Shown: positions 7,636-14,861 of the stretch, one piece after another
How positions within the stretch are numbered: the stretch's first letter is position 1
How the letters are laid out: every line of letters starts with the position of its first letter
NCBI GenBank assembly: GCA_964643965.1
Contig: CAZXVH010000055.1
Coordinates: forward strand, 1-31,815
Length of the DNA stretch: 31,815 bases
Source: GCA-2746795 sp964643965
GTDB taxonomy: Bacteria; Chloroflexota; Anaerolineae; Promineifilales; Promineifilaceae
Reading direction: 5' to 3'
The notes under the pieces: model-generated
Seen by the model: only the letters and a program-made list of their open reading frames with translations
Databases searched by the model: none
What the model was told of the DNA's origin: nothing
Program-made: the position numbers and the translations under genes

Positions 7636-7685
7636 TGCCCCATAATCTGATTCCGGGGATAATGGGGCATTGATTACCGGAATCA
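7636..7685 (+). promoter_or_regulatory. Interleaved inverted repeats upstream of solute-binding lipoprotein
   Basis: Arm A TGCCCCAT (7636-7643) pairs with A' ATGGGGCA (7662-7669). Arm B TGATTCCGG (7648-7656) pairs with B' CCGGAATCA (7677-7685). The order is A-B-A'-B', so the two stems interleave, which allows either a pseudoknot or two mutually exclusive hairpins, ending about 20 nt before the start codon. Could be an RNA switch or overlapping operators. The pairing is seen; the function is not known. Confidence 0.5.
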
Positions 7686-7706
7686 CAAGGAAAATTAGAG
7701 CAACTC

Positions 7707-9548
7707 ATGTCATTTTTCAATTGGGATCAACGAAATATGCTGGCTAAAAACGGCCGTTTTCTCCTCATCCTCTTTCTCTTCTTAAGCGCCTTACTCAGCC
7801 TGTCCGGCTGCCAGGAGAACGAGACGGCCGCGACCCCGGGCGGCGGCACACCGGCAGCGGCCGGGCCGCTGGACGTTATCACCCAAATTGTGCGCCAGAC
7901 CCGCGTGGTGACGCCCACCACCACCCCCGCCACTTCCCGCGACCCGGTGGAACTAGACCTGGGCTACCTCGGTGAATTCCCCAACATTGATCCGCAAACG
8001 ACCGTGAGCCAAAACGACCTCAATCTCGTGGAAAACCTGTTCGCCGGCCTGACCAACTTCAACCATATCACCCATCAGGTGGAACCGGAGCTGGCCCACA
8101 GTTGGGCGGCCAGTGAAGGTGGACAGACCTGGACGTTTTACTTGCGTGACGACATTTTCTGGGTCAGCCCTGCCCAAAAAGGTCAACGCAATCCCACTCT
8201 CTTGCGTCCGGTGGTGGCTGGTGATGTGGTAACGGCCGTGCAGCGCGTCTGCCAATCTAAAACCGGCGCGCCCGACGCCTTTATCCTCTACCTCATCGTG
8301 GGCTGCGAACAAGTGCATAATTTAGATGAGGTGACGCCGGCCGATTTGGCCGCCATGGGCGTAAAAGCTTTAGATGAGACCACCGTGCAGTTCAAACTGC
8401 TCAAACCGGCCAGCTACTTCCTCACTATCACCACCCTGCCGCTGCTCACCCCCGTGCCCGGCGACCTCATTGAAGAACATGAAAAAGCGTGGACTGATCC
8501 CAAAAATCTCTATACCAGCGGCCCCTATCTGTTAACCTCCGGCGCCCTTTCCAATACCCGCACCGTCCTCAAAAAGAATCCTGGTTGGCCTCTGCCCAAA
8601 GGGGGAAACGCTGACATTGTTAATATTTACTACTTTGAAGAAGGCCAAAGCATAACAGAGCTGTGGCAGTCCAAAAATCTGGATATTGGCCCCTTGCCTA
8701 CGGATATGATCGAAGATTTCATGTTGGCTTATCCCAATAAAGCCCGCCTTGTCACCGACCATACCGTCTTCTACATCAGTTTCAATCTGAACAGCGGCAT
8801 TTTTCAAGATGCTAACATTCGTCAGGCGTTCAGCGCCGCTATCGACCGCGAAGCCCTGGCGGAGGCGCTTTATGGCAGCCGCGCCGTCAAGATGCGCCAC
8901 TTAGCGCCGCCAGGTGTGTTTGGCGCGCCGCCCATAGATGCCGTGGGAGTGGGTTACAACCCGGAACTCGCTCGCCAAAAACTGGTGGAAAGCGGCTTTG
9001 TCAGCTGCCGCCTGATGCCCAATATTACCTTCATGGTTAGCTCGCTGGACCTGTCACTGCTGCAAGCGGAGGTAATCCGGGATATGTGGGTGAAAGAACT
9101 GGACTGCGCCGAGGAGCAAATCATCATCGATCAGGTGCAGTTTGGCACATTGTTGGCAAAAACAAGAGCAGATGTGGGCGAAAATCGGCCGGATGTGTGG
9201 GAATTGGGCTGGTCATCTTATTACCCGGACGAGAACAATTGGGTGACGGATCTGCTGCACTGCACAGAGAGCGAAAACCGCTCTGAGCGAAGCTGCAATG
9301 AAATTGATGAATTGATGCGGCAGGCGGGCCAAATAATAGACGCGGCTGAACGGGAAACGCTCTACCGGCGTATTGAGAATCTGCTCTTCGCCGATGGCGG
9401 ACAAATGCCGATGGCGCCCCTTTATGTGCGCGGCGCGTTCCGCATGGAGCAAAACTGGGTGAACTATACCCCGGCTCATTTTGGCGGAGAGCAGTATGAT
9501 ACCTATATCATTGACGCCACGCTCAAGAAGTTGGAACGGAGCCGTTAA
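7707..9548 (+). CDS. ABC transporter substrate-binding lipoprotein, peptide/family 5 type
   Basis: The 613-aa product has an N-terminal hydrophobic segment ending in lipobox SLSGC (Cys about residue 35) and a low-complexity Ala/Thr/Pro linker. A family-5 (oligopeptide/nickel) solute-binding domain follows: DLGYLGEFPNIDPQTT, NLVENLFAGLTNF, PELAHSWAASEGGQTWTFYL, RDDIFW, later NIRQAFSAAIDREALAEALY and ELGWSSYYPDENNWV. It would sit on the outer face of the membrane and feed an ABC importer whose permease genes are absent here, so it is an orphan receptor in this window. Start ATG 7707 is used; the in-frame ATG at 7737 would still leave a full signal peptide, and neither has a strong ribosome-binding site. 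It is preceded by interleaved inverted repeats and its stop directly abuts rsmG. Confidence 0.9.
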   Translation: MSFFNWDQRNMLAKNGRFLLILFLFLSALLSLSGCQENETAATPGGGTPAAAGPLDVITQIVRQTRVVTPTTTPATSRDPVELDLGYLGEFPNIDPQTTVSQNDLNLVENLFAGLTNFNHITHQVEPELAHSWAASEGGQTWTFYLRDDIFWVSPAQKGQRNPTLLRPVVAGDVVTAVQRVCQSKTGAPDAFILYLIVGCEQVHNLDEVTPADLAAMGVKALDETTVQFKLLKPASYFLTITTLPLLTPVPGDLIEEHEKAWTDPKNLYTSGPYLLTSGALSNTRTVLKKNPGWPLPKGGNADIVNIYYFEEGQSITELWQSKNLDIGPLPTDMIEDFMLAYPNKARLVTDHTVFYISFNLNSGIFQDANIRQAFSAAIDREALAEALYGSRAVKMRHLAPPGVFGAPPIDAVGVGYNPELARQKLVESGFVSCRLMPNITFMVSSLDLSLLQAEVIRDMWVKELDCAEEQIIIDQVQFGTLLAKTRADVGENRPDVWELGWSSYYPDENNWVTDLLHCTESENRSERSCNEIDELMRQAGQIIDAAERETLYRRIENLLFADGGQMPMAPLYVRGAFRMEQNWVNYTPAHFGGEQYDTYIIDATLKKLERSR

Positions 9549-10271
9549 ATGAGCCGCCTCTCTCAATTTTTAGCGGATGAGGCAGCCAGCCGCTTTCATT
9601 TGTCGCTCTCTCCAATCCAAATCGAGCAGTTTGAGGCTTATCTGGCGCTGCTGTTAGCCTGGAATGAACGCCTGAATTTAACGGCCGTTCGTGACCCTCA
9701 GGCCATTGTTATCCGCCATTTTCTGGATTCGCTCTCATGCGCCGTGGTGACGGGGGATTTAAACGGCCGTTCCCTCATCGATGTGGGCAGTGGGGCCGGC
9801 TTTCCCGGTTTGCCCCTCAAAATCCTCTACCCGGAGCTACGCCTCACCCTCACCGACAGCATGGCCAAAAAAACCACGTTCCTGGAAGCGGTGATCAGCC
9901 AGTTGGGCTTAACAGCGGTTGTGGTTTTGGCGGAACGGGCGGAAACGCTGGGGCAGCAGCCCGCCCATCGCCAGCAGTATGAGTGGGCGGCGGCGCGTGG
10001 GGTGGCTGAACTGCGGGTGCTGGCTGAGTATCTGCTGCCGCTGTGTAAAATCGGCGGTCATATGTTGGCGCAAAAGGGAGAGAGTGCGGAGCGGGAAACG
10101 GCCGTGGCTCAAACGGCGCTGCAAACGCTGGGTGGCGGTCAAGCCAGGTTACAAACCATCACCTTGCCAGAGACGACCACCGCGCATGTGCTGGTGGTAG
10201 TGGAGAAAATCGCAGAAACGCCCCCTTCCTTTCCGCGCCGACCAGGGATGCCGGCGAAACGGCCGTTGTGA
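9549..10271 (+). CDS. rsmG: 16S rRNA (guanine-527-N7)-methyltransferase RsmG
   Basis: RsmG (GidB) methylates N7 of G527 in 16S rRNA using SAM. The 240-aa product shows the family pattern YLALLLAWNERLNLTAVRDP, RHFLDSLS, the SAM loop DVGSGAGFPGLPLKILYPEL, then MAKKTTFLEAV and WAAARGVAELRVLAEYLLPL. Length is normal, with a short extra Arg/Pro-rich tail. The ATG directly follows the stop of the lipoprotein gene (TAA then ATG, no gap), implying translational coupling, although the functions are unrelated. Its end is convergent with the REC-GAF-PAS-cyclase gene, separated by a strong hairpin. Two AACGGCCGTT palindromes lie inside it and one at its 3' end. Confidence 0.95.
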   Translation: MSRLSQFLADEAASRFHLSLSPIQIEQFEAYLALLLAWNERLNLTAVRDPQAIVIRHFLDSLSCAVVTGDLNGRSLIDVGSGAGFPGLPLKILYPELRLTLTDSMAKKTTFLEAVISQLGLTAVVVLAERAETLGQQPAHRQQYEWAAARGVAELRVLAEYLLPLCKIGGHMLAQKGESAERETAVAQTALQTLGGGQARLQTITLPETTTAHVLVVVEKIAETPPSFPRRPGMPAKRPL

Positions 10272-10287
10272 TGTGGGATTCGGGTTT

Positions 10288-10316
10288 ACGTGTAACTTCT
10301 CACAGAAGTTGCACGT
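10288..10316. terminator. Hairpin between convergent rsmG and cyclase genes
   Basis: ACGTG-T-AACTTCT pairs with AGAAGTT-G-CACGT around a 3-nt CAC loop, a 13-bp stem if the T/G pair is a wobble. It lies in the 51-nt gap between two convergent genes, so it probably stops transcription from both sides. Flanking T runs are short (3 nt), so it is weaker than the lexA terminator. Confidence 0.65.
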
Positions 10317-10322
10317 TTCCCT

Positions 10323-12278
10323 TCAGTCCGCCCGTTCCACATGGGTCTGGTAAATAATTTGCGGTTCAGAAATGCCTTTCAGCTTGACAGGACCAACTGG
10401 CTCAAACATGATCCTTTCCGCCAAATCCGGGGCCTGTTTTTGTAAACTGAGGTAAACCTCTTCAGAAATGACCACCTGCCCATCTTCCGCCAGGTCTACC
10501 AGGCGGTGGGCGGTGTTCATCGGCTCACCCACCATGCGGAAGCTCATACGCGATTCAGCGCCCACATTGCCCATGACTACGCTGCCCATATCCAGGCCAA
10601 TGCCCAGCCCCAGTTCTGCGCCAGATTGATTGAACCACTCTTCACGCAGATGAACGAACTCTTTTTGCATGGTAACGGCCGTTAACAAAGCGCGGTGCGT
10701 GGCGTCCGGTTGGTCAAAAGGCGCGTTAAAACCCACCAAAATTTCATCGCCGGTTAGCTCAAACACCGTGCCGCCAAAACCCAGGGCAATATCCATCATG
10801 CGCGTGAAGAACTGGTTGAGCTGGTTAATAGCCTCATCCGGCTCAATGCGCATGATCATGCCGCCCGTCCAATTACGCAAATCGGCGAACATCACCACCG
10901 CCTGCCGCCGCTCTCGCCGCAACATCAGCCCTGGCTCGTGGGACATCACATGCTCCACAATGCCCTTACCCATATAACGGGAGAAGGTGTCTTTGAGTAA
11001 TTGCTGCTCCCGCCGTTCTTCCGCCAACTGAAGTTCCTGCATTTTCTTAAACTCAGTCACATCCTGGATAACGGCCGCATAGCCCACTTCCTGAATAGGG
11101 GAAATGCTCACGTAAAGCGTTTTGCCATTTGCCAACGTGATTTCTTCCGGCGCATCCCGGTTGGCGCTGTTTTGGAAAATGGGGGCCAACATGGTTAACT
11201 GCGGAATAGCCTGGATAGCGCGGCCGTAAACCTCGTCGGCCATGATGTCAAACAACTTTTCCGCCGCCTGATTAAAAATCGCAACTTGCCACGCCTCGTC
11301 CGTCGTCACAATGGCGTCAGTAGACTGGGACAAAATGGCGTTTAGTTTCCGCCGTTCTTCGCTGATTTCCGTGAAGTAGTTGGCGCTTTCTAAGGCAGAG
11401 GTCACAGACGTGCCAATCGTCTCCAATAAAGAGAGGTGTTCTTCATTAAAGTAACCGCTCTTGGGATGATTTAAGATGATGACTCCTACCACCCGGTTGG
11501 GACTGACCAGGGGGACGCCAATGGCCGTGCCCTGTTCACTGGGATCATCCGGCAGCGTTATCCAACGCTCATCCTGGGTGATGTCGGCGATTATATCGCC
11601 GCGCCGGTGCTTCACCAGCCAGCCGCCCAGCCCTTTCGTCATCACCTCAGAGGCCACCCGATCACTCACTTCCACTTTAGACCCTGCCCGCACCAGGAAT
11701 TTATGGCTGACGGCGCCGCTTTCATTAAACAACATGATGTTGCCTTTGGTGGCGCCCACCGCTTTTTGGGTTTTGTTGATGATGGTGGTCATCAACACGG
11801 CCGGGTCTAACTCAGCGCTGATGGCATGGCTGATCTCATACAATAAACCGAGCCGGTTGCGCTCTTCTTCCAGGCCCACGCGGGCTTGCTTCAGCCGGAT
11901 GAGGGTGCGCACCCGCACCAGTAACTCTTCTCGATTATGAGGGCGTGAGAGAAATTCATCGGCGCCGGCTTCAATGCCTTCAATGCGATCTTTAATGTCT
12001 CGCAGCGCCGTGACCATGATAACGGGAGTGAGGTGCGTGGTGGGCGATTCTTTAAGCTGCCGGCAGACGGTGAAGCCGTTGATGTCGGGCATCATCACGT
12101 CGAGCAAGATAATATCGGGATCATGTTCCCGGGCCATCTGCAGCCCTTCATGGCCGTTTTGCGCCTGCACAATCTTGTACCCTTCCATACTCAACTGTGA
12201 GGTCAGAAGCAGCCGGTTTTCCGGGCTGTCATCTACGATAAGTACGAGGTTTTCTTTCTGTTTTCCCGACTTTATCAC
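10323..12278 (-). CDS. Response regulator with GAF, PAS and class III adenylate/guanylate cyclase domains
   Basis: The 651-aa soluble product is a one-piece signalling protein. The receiver domain (10-125) has acidic VDDSPEN and the phosphoacceptor D60 in IILLDVMMP. The near-invariant receiver lysine is Arg (R112 in FLSRPHN). A GAF domain (about 140-295; LYEISHAISAELDPAVL) and a PAS domain (about 305-410; LNAILSQSTDAIVTTDE) follow. A short helix signal region leads to a class III nucleotide cyclase (about 450-640; VVMFADLRNWTGG and FELTGDEILVGF carry the two metal-binding Asp). It would make cAMP or cGMP in response to phosphorylation or ligand input. Start is GTG at 12278 with AGAGAGG about 9 nt upstream. 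It lies 35 nt downstream of recF on the same strand, so is likely cotranscribed from the recF promoter. No histidine kinase is nearby. Confidence 0.9.
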   Translation of the reverse strand: MIKSGKQKENLVLIVDDSPENRLLLTSQLSMEGYKIVQAQNGHEGLQMAREHDPDIILLDVMMPDINGFTVCRQLKESPTTHLTPVIMVTALRDIKDRIEGIEAGADEFLSRPHNREELLVRVRTLIRLKQARVGLEEERNRLGLLYEISHAISAELDPAVLMTTIINKTQKAVGATKGNIMLFNESGAVSHKFLVRAGSKVEVSDRVASEVMTKGLGGWLVKHRRGDIIADITQDERWITLPDDPSEQGTAIGVPLVSPNRVVGVIILNHPKSGYFNEEHLSLLETIGTSVTSALESANYFTEISEERRKLNAILSQSTDAIVTTDEAWQVAIFNQAAEKLFDIMADEVYGRAIQAIPQLTMLAPIFQNSANRDAPEEITLANGKTLYVSISPIQEVGYAAVIQDVTEFKKMQELQLAEERREQQLLKDTFSRYMGKGIVEHVMSHEPGLMLRRERRQAVVMFADLRNWTGGMIMRIEPDEAINQLNQFFTRMMDIALGFGGTVFELTGDEILVGFNAPFDQPDATHRALLTAVTMQKEFVHLREEWFNQSGAELGLGIGLDMGSVVMGNVGAESRMSFRMVGEPMNTAHRLVDLAEDGQVVISEEVYLSLQKQAPDLAERIMFEPVGPVKLKGISEPQIIYQTHVERAD

Positions 12279-12313
12279 AATGTCTGCCTCTCTTGAAAAT
12301 GGTCTGGCATTTT

Positions 12314-13555
12314 TTAACTCTGACTGCTGTCTAATTGTACCCGACCTTTCTCTACATGGAAACCGGTGGCATTTCGTAAAAAATCCCGGCTAAACATGGT
12401 CGGGTCTGTGGCCGTGAGCAAGGCTTGATGGGCATTTTTAACATAATCAAGCAACAAAGCGCGGCGCTGGGCGTCTAATTCAGCCACGACTTCATCGAGC
12501 AGCAAGATAGGCGTTTCTCCGGTTTGGCGCGTCATCCAGTTGATTTCTGCCATTTTCAGAGCCAGGATGGCGGTGCGCTGCTGCCCCCGAGAACCAAAAT
12601 CGCTCAGGGAACGGCCGTTTAATAAAAATTGCCAATCATCCCGGTGTGGCCCCACACTGGTGGCTCCCCGAGCCAGGTCTTCTTTTAAAGAGAGGTCAAT
12701 CGCTTCAGCAAATTTAGCGGAAACGGCCGTTTCATCCTGCCCTTCCTCCCGCCACCAGGCCGCCTGCGCTTGCTCATCCGCCTTGCTGCCATTTAGCGCC
12801 GAACGCCCCCGCCACAAGCCCGAATGATATTGCAGCCGGATCGTCTCCTGCCCTTCCGTTAACGCTTCATAATGAATTTGATGCACTTCTCGGGCCATTT
12901 CATCAATAAACCGGCTGCGCCGGGCAAACACCTGGCTGCCTAAACGCACCAGTTTTTCCGTGTAAATGGGCAGCACCTCTCGTGAACCGGCGCCTTCGGC
13001 GATCTGGCGCAGCAAGGCGTTTCGCTGCTCCAGCACTTTATTGTAATGAGAAAGATGGCGACAATAAAGCGGATCAACCTGGCACAACGTAATATCCATA
13101 TACCGCCGCCGTTTGCTGGGCGGCCCGGTAATGATCTGCACATCCTCCGGCAAAAACAGCACCACTTGCAAATTGCCCAGCAAATCCATCAGCCGCACTT
13201 TGCGTTTATCCACCAACGCTTCCCGCCGGAAACTGCCCCGATCCTGACGGAGGCTCTGGCTGCGCTCATAGATCAGGCGGATTTCTACCAGGCGTTTACC
13301 TTGCGCCGTGACAAGTTGCGCCACCAGCCGCCCCACAATGACCGGCTCCTCCGCCTGCATCGCCACCCAGTTGATCAACTGCTGATCCTGGCTGGCATGA
13401 GGCGAACGACTGGTCGCCAGATAGTAGATGGCTTCCAGCAAGTTGGTTTTGCCCTGGGCATTATTGCCGTGGATCAAGGAAGGGCCGAGAGGGAGGTCTA
13501 GCTCTAAACGGCCGTAATTGCGGAAATTAGTCAGTGATAGCTGCGTAATATACAT
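12314..13555 (-). CDS. recF: DNA replication and repair ATPase RecF
   Basis: RecF is an SMC-like ATPase that helps load RecA onto gapped DNA with RecO and RecR. The 413-aa product starts MYITQLSLTNFRNYGRLELD. Walker A is HGNNAQGKTNLLEAIYYLAT, then come the internal SKRRRYMDITLCQ and PHRDDWQFLLNGR motifs and the signature/Walker B region SRGQQRTAILALKMAE, ILLLDEVVAELD. It is longer than the usual ~360-370 aa; the extra length is mostly a hydrophilic insert around RSALNGSKADEQAQAAWWRE. ATG 13555 is chosen because RecF proteins begin at this point; no Shine-Dalgarno is seen before it. dnaA, dnaN and gyrB are not adjacent, so the classical replication cluster is broken. A strong promoter lies about 40 nt upstream. 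Confidence 0.95.
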   Translation of the reverse strand: MYITQLSLTNFRNYGRLELDLPLGPSLIHGNNAQGKTNLLEAIYYLATSRSPHASQDQQLINWVAMQAEEPVIVGRLVAQLVTAQGKRLVEIRLIYERSQSLRQDRGSFRREALVDKRKVRLMDLLGNLQVVLFLPEDVQIITGPPSKRRRYMDITLCQVDPLYCRHLSHYNKVLEQRNALLRQIAEGAGSREVLPIYTEKLVRLGSQVFARRSRFIDEMAREVHQIHYEALTEGQETIRLQYHSGLWRGRSALNGSKADEQAQAAWWREEGQDETAVSAKFAEAIDLSLKEDLARGATSVGPHRDDWQFLLNGRSLSDFGSRGQQRTAILALKMAEINWMTRQTGETPILLLDEVVAELDAQRRALLLDYVKNAHQALLTATDPTMFSRDFLRNATGFHVEKGRVQLDSSQS

Positions 13556-13596
13556 GGAAAATAGAGGGTACTTGAGTTTTTGATAACAACCCACCC

Positions 13597-13625
13597 ATTC
13601 TAACATAAGCGCAAAGAGGTGTCAT
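13597..13625 (-). promoter_or_regulatory. Predicted recF promoter
   Basis: On the minus strand ATGACA (13625-13620, 5 of 6 to TTGACA) and TAGAAT (13602-13597, 5 of 6 to TATAAT) are separated by 17 bp, pointing at recF with a predicted leader of about 35 nt. No LexA-type dyad overlaps it. Confidence 0.7.
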
Positions 13626-13837
13626 AAACAGCCAATTCGGCCAAAAAAACGGCTTCAAACTGGAGAAAATAAATAGATTTTAAGGGTGAAAGCCATTCAT
13701 TAATAAGCGTTTGTAATTAACTCAGTAATTTGGTTTGTAGTAACTTCCTCCCCCTGTTGCACCCCCCTTGCCTCCATGTTATCCTTCTCTGTGCGTACAC
13801 TCTTGTGTATGGAAACCCAATTGCAAAGGTGCTTCTT

Positions 13838-14716
13838 ATGTCTGAATCAGACGTTTCCCGTCGTTCCCCGCTCCGCCTTATCGCCCTGTTTCTGGTCGTG
13901 GTCCTGCTGCCCCTGGCAATTGGGCTGTACGCCGCCCCCCGCCTGGTACCCAAACCCCAAATCGGTATTTTGCGCTTGAACTATGAGATCGCCGCTGAAA
14001 CTGCCTATCTCACCACAGCCCAAATGGCCTACGCCCGCCAGGAACCGGCCATCAAAGCGGTGGTCATGATCATCAACAGCCCGGGCGGTTCGGCCGCTCA
14101 CAGCGAAGAACTCTTTTTAGATGTGCTGCGCACCCGTGAAGAGATGCCGGTGGTGGCTACCGTCGATTTGTTGGCGGCCAGCGGCGCGTATTACGCCGCC
14201 GCCGCCGCCGATGAGATCTACGCCAAACCCACCTCCAACGTGGGCAGCGTGGGCGTCATCGCCTTTTTGCCCGGCGACGTGTTTATTGAAGAAGATTTGT
14301 TAACCACTGGCCCTTACAAAGCGTTCGGCGGCACACGAGATGGGGCGGTGCGGCAGATTGAACGGGCCAAGCTCGCCTTTTTGCAAGCGGTGCAAACGGG
14401 GCGCGGCGACCGCTTAAACATGGACCTGGATGTGCTGTCTCGCGCCGAAATTTATACCGGCGTCCAGGCGTTAGAATTTGGCCTGATCGATGGCCTGGCC
14501 GCCAATGAAGTGGTCATCGACCGCGCCGCCGAACTGGCCGGTTTATCCAATTATGAGGTGGTGGAATTGTTCCCTCTCACCTTTGATGAAGAACTCGGTT
14601 TCCCCTTCAATCAGTACCGGCCGGAAGCGATAGACGCCGCCCGGCTGTGGGCGCATCCGTCTAACATGGCCCCCGGTTTATATTACCGTTATATTGACGC
14701 TTCGGCGCATCGGTGA
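13838..14716 (+). CDS. sppA: Signal peptide peptidase SppA-like serine protease (family S49)
   Basis: Membrane-bound peptidase thought to digest cleaved signal peptides. The 292-aa product has a short cytoplasmic N-terminus and one membrane helix (LIALFLVVVLLPLAIGLYAA), then a crotonase-like S49 domain: IKAVVMIINSPGGSAAHSEE, PVVATVDLLAASGAYYAAAAADEIYAKP and TSNVGSVGVIA. The nucleophile is S115 in AASGAYY. The general base is K161 in TTGPYKAFGGTRDG, which matches the Bacillus SppA lysine motif. Length fits the short 36K-type enzyme. ATG 13838 is used because AAAGG lies about 10 nt upstream and the preceding codons to 13730 look non-coding. It is divergent from recF across 282 nt. A micro-repeat array and strong hairpin follow. 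Confidence 0.9.
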   Translation: MSESDVSRRSPLRLIALFLVVVLLPLAIGLYAAPRLVPKPQIGILRLNYEIAAETAYLTTAQMAYARQEPAIKAVVMIINSPGGSAAHSEELFLDVLRTREEMPVVATVDLLAASGAYYAAAAADEIYAKPTSNVGSVGVIAFLPGDVFIEEDLLTTGPYKAFGGTRDGAVRQIERAKLAFLQAVQTGRGDRLNMDLDVLSRAEIYTGVQALEFGLIDGLAANEVVIDRAAELAGLSNYEVVELFPLTFDEELGFPFNQYRPEAIDAARLWAHPSNMAPGLYYRYIDASAHR

Positions 14717-14738
14717 GCGTGGCGAACAGGGGATTAAA

Positions 14739-14787
14739 GAAATTAGAAAGTAGAAATTAGAAATTAGAAAGTAGAAAGTAGAAAGTA
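14739..14787. repeat. Heptamer array GAAATTA/GAAAGTA, seven units
   Basis: Seven 7-bp units (GAAATTA, GAAAGTA, GAAATTA, GAAATTA, GAAAGTA x3) occupy the gap after sppA and run into a hairpin at 14785-14814. The unit resembles the purine-rich 13-bp unit at 19754-19853 but differs in length. Confidence 0.85.
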
Positions 14788-14814
14788 GAGATTGGAGACT
14801 CGTCTAATCTCTAC
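14785..14814. terminator. Hairpin after sppA, possibly a terminator
   Basis: GTAGAGATT (14785-14793) pairs with AATCTCTAC (14806-14814), and inside it AGAC (14796-14799) pairs with GTCT (14802-14805). The downstream sequence is pyrimidine-rich (TCTCATCTTTT). It could end sppA transcription before the DUF4350 gene, or may be a by-product of inverted micro-repeats. Confidence 0.5.
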
Positions 14815-14861
14815 TCTCATCTTTTACCTTCCAGGCAAACGTCGTTTCTAAGGATAAAATT

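Noticed and set aside
13764..13792. Candidate sppA promoter (TTGCAC, 17 bp, TATCCT)
   Set aside because: Only 3 of 6 and 4 of 6 consensus matches in a C-rich context, too weak to annotate.
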